Shown piece after piece: positions 63,718 through 64,000 of a DNA stretch of 64,000 nt. The stretch spans positions 186,001 through 250,000 of the forward strand of contig JAGVSM010001124.1 of NCBI GenBank assembly GCA_022494885.1, in the 5' to 3' direction. The stretch is from Micrasema longulum. Its lineage: Eukaryota > Arthropoda > Insecta > Trichoptera > Brachycentridae. Below the pieces are notes generated by a model that did not search any database, was not told where the DNA came from, and saw only the letters and a program-made list of their open reading frames with translations. The first letter of the stretch is position 1; each line of letters starts with the position of its first letter. Position numbers and translations under genes: made by a program.

Positions 63718-63849
63718 CTAGTCTTTGAGCTGTGGACGCACACTGGTCGGGGGCAGCGTCGCACCCCGCACCCCGCACCGGCTGTCGGCGGTGGACCGGC
63801 CCTCCCGCGTCACAATACTCGGCCGTACTCCGTCTGTCCGTTGAAAATT
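63718..63849 (-). CDS. Candidate terminal exon of a host gene, product unknown
   Basis: On the minus strand CTTGTTACAG precedes a 132-base stretch open in phase 0. It begins NFQRTDGVRPSIVTREG, is rich in Arg/Pro/Thr, and ends PPTSVRPQLKD before TAG (63720-63718). The block is markedly GC-rich against AT-rich flanks, like the exon at 47800. Other frames are also open, so the reading frame is uncertain. No domain recognised. Confidence 0.3.
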   Translation of the reverse strand, partial: NFQRTDGVRPSIVTREGRSTADSRCGVRGATLPPTSVRPQLKD

Positions 63850-64000
63850 CTGTAACAAGATTTCATTTTTTAAAGACAAATGGAAAATGGACATCTAGGA
63901 CATACTGGGCTGATAAAGTAATATTATACACACTGTAAGAATTATTAATCTGCCTATATTTTTAAACCTCCACGTCCCTACATTATTTAGATGTGTGTAT

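Overview
The window looks like repeat-dense nuclear DNA of an insect, most likely a moth or butterfly. It is strongly AT-rich. It has no bacterial-style gene packing, no rRNA, no CRISPR array and no intact tRNA gene. Nearly every recognisable protein trace is a decayed piece of a transposable element. The RTE-like LINE C-termini, the frequent GTACCTA motifs and the tRNA-derived SINE heads suggest Lepidoptera. The order is an inference; arthropod is fairly safe.

Only two places look like host gene sequence. The better one is on the minus strand: a GC-rich exon at 47800-48104 encodes a signal peptide plus about 75 residues of a secreted protein I do not recognise, followed by a GTAAGT splice donor. 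About 2.1 kb upstream on the same strand, a CpG-rich island (50225-50540) is a plausible promoter and first exon. The weaker one is a possible 3'-terminal minus-strand exon at 63718-63849, beside about 2.2 kb (61447-63717) with no recognised repeat.

The rest is layered mobile DNA. LINE 3' ends, all 5'-truncated, come from several groups: an RTE-like family with a (GTT)n tail (five copies), a second RTE-like piece at 22365-22990, a Jockey-like family with an FADD box (12509-13390, plus 3' copies), a CR1/Jockey-like family C (three copies), L2-like (33900-34445), R1/I-like pieces with RNase H (7200-7880 and 44055-45385), and others. DNA transposons include a Tigger/pogo-like element with exact TA duplications (9766-10620), a snapback mariner (60709-61446), a TTAA-flanked piggyBac-like MITE (29221-29649), a TA-flanked CAGGGTG long-TIR family (three copies), a 0.55-0.6 kb GTAGCTC family (four copies), a high-copy family D (seven copies) and a composite CAGTAAA element (58117-60599). 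Several foldback palindromes occur, one with perfect 97-bp arms (58244-58443).

Insertion order can be read in places. The CAGGGTG element sits inside an L2-type LINE tail, with an inferred empty site showing a TA duplication. A family C LINE interrupts a GTAGCTC MITE, and another interrupts an R1-like LINE. The most unusual recurring signal is a short hairpin motif, CTGRnGA-stem-CGAAAC, found in or beside most of the foldback elements. It is ordered like a hammerhead ribozyme core, as in Penelope-like elements, but with core mismatches. Single-frame translation by eye limits all family calls; exact boundaries are approximate unless target duplications are stated.
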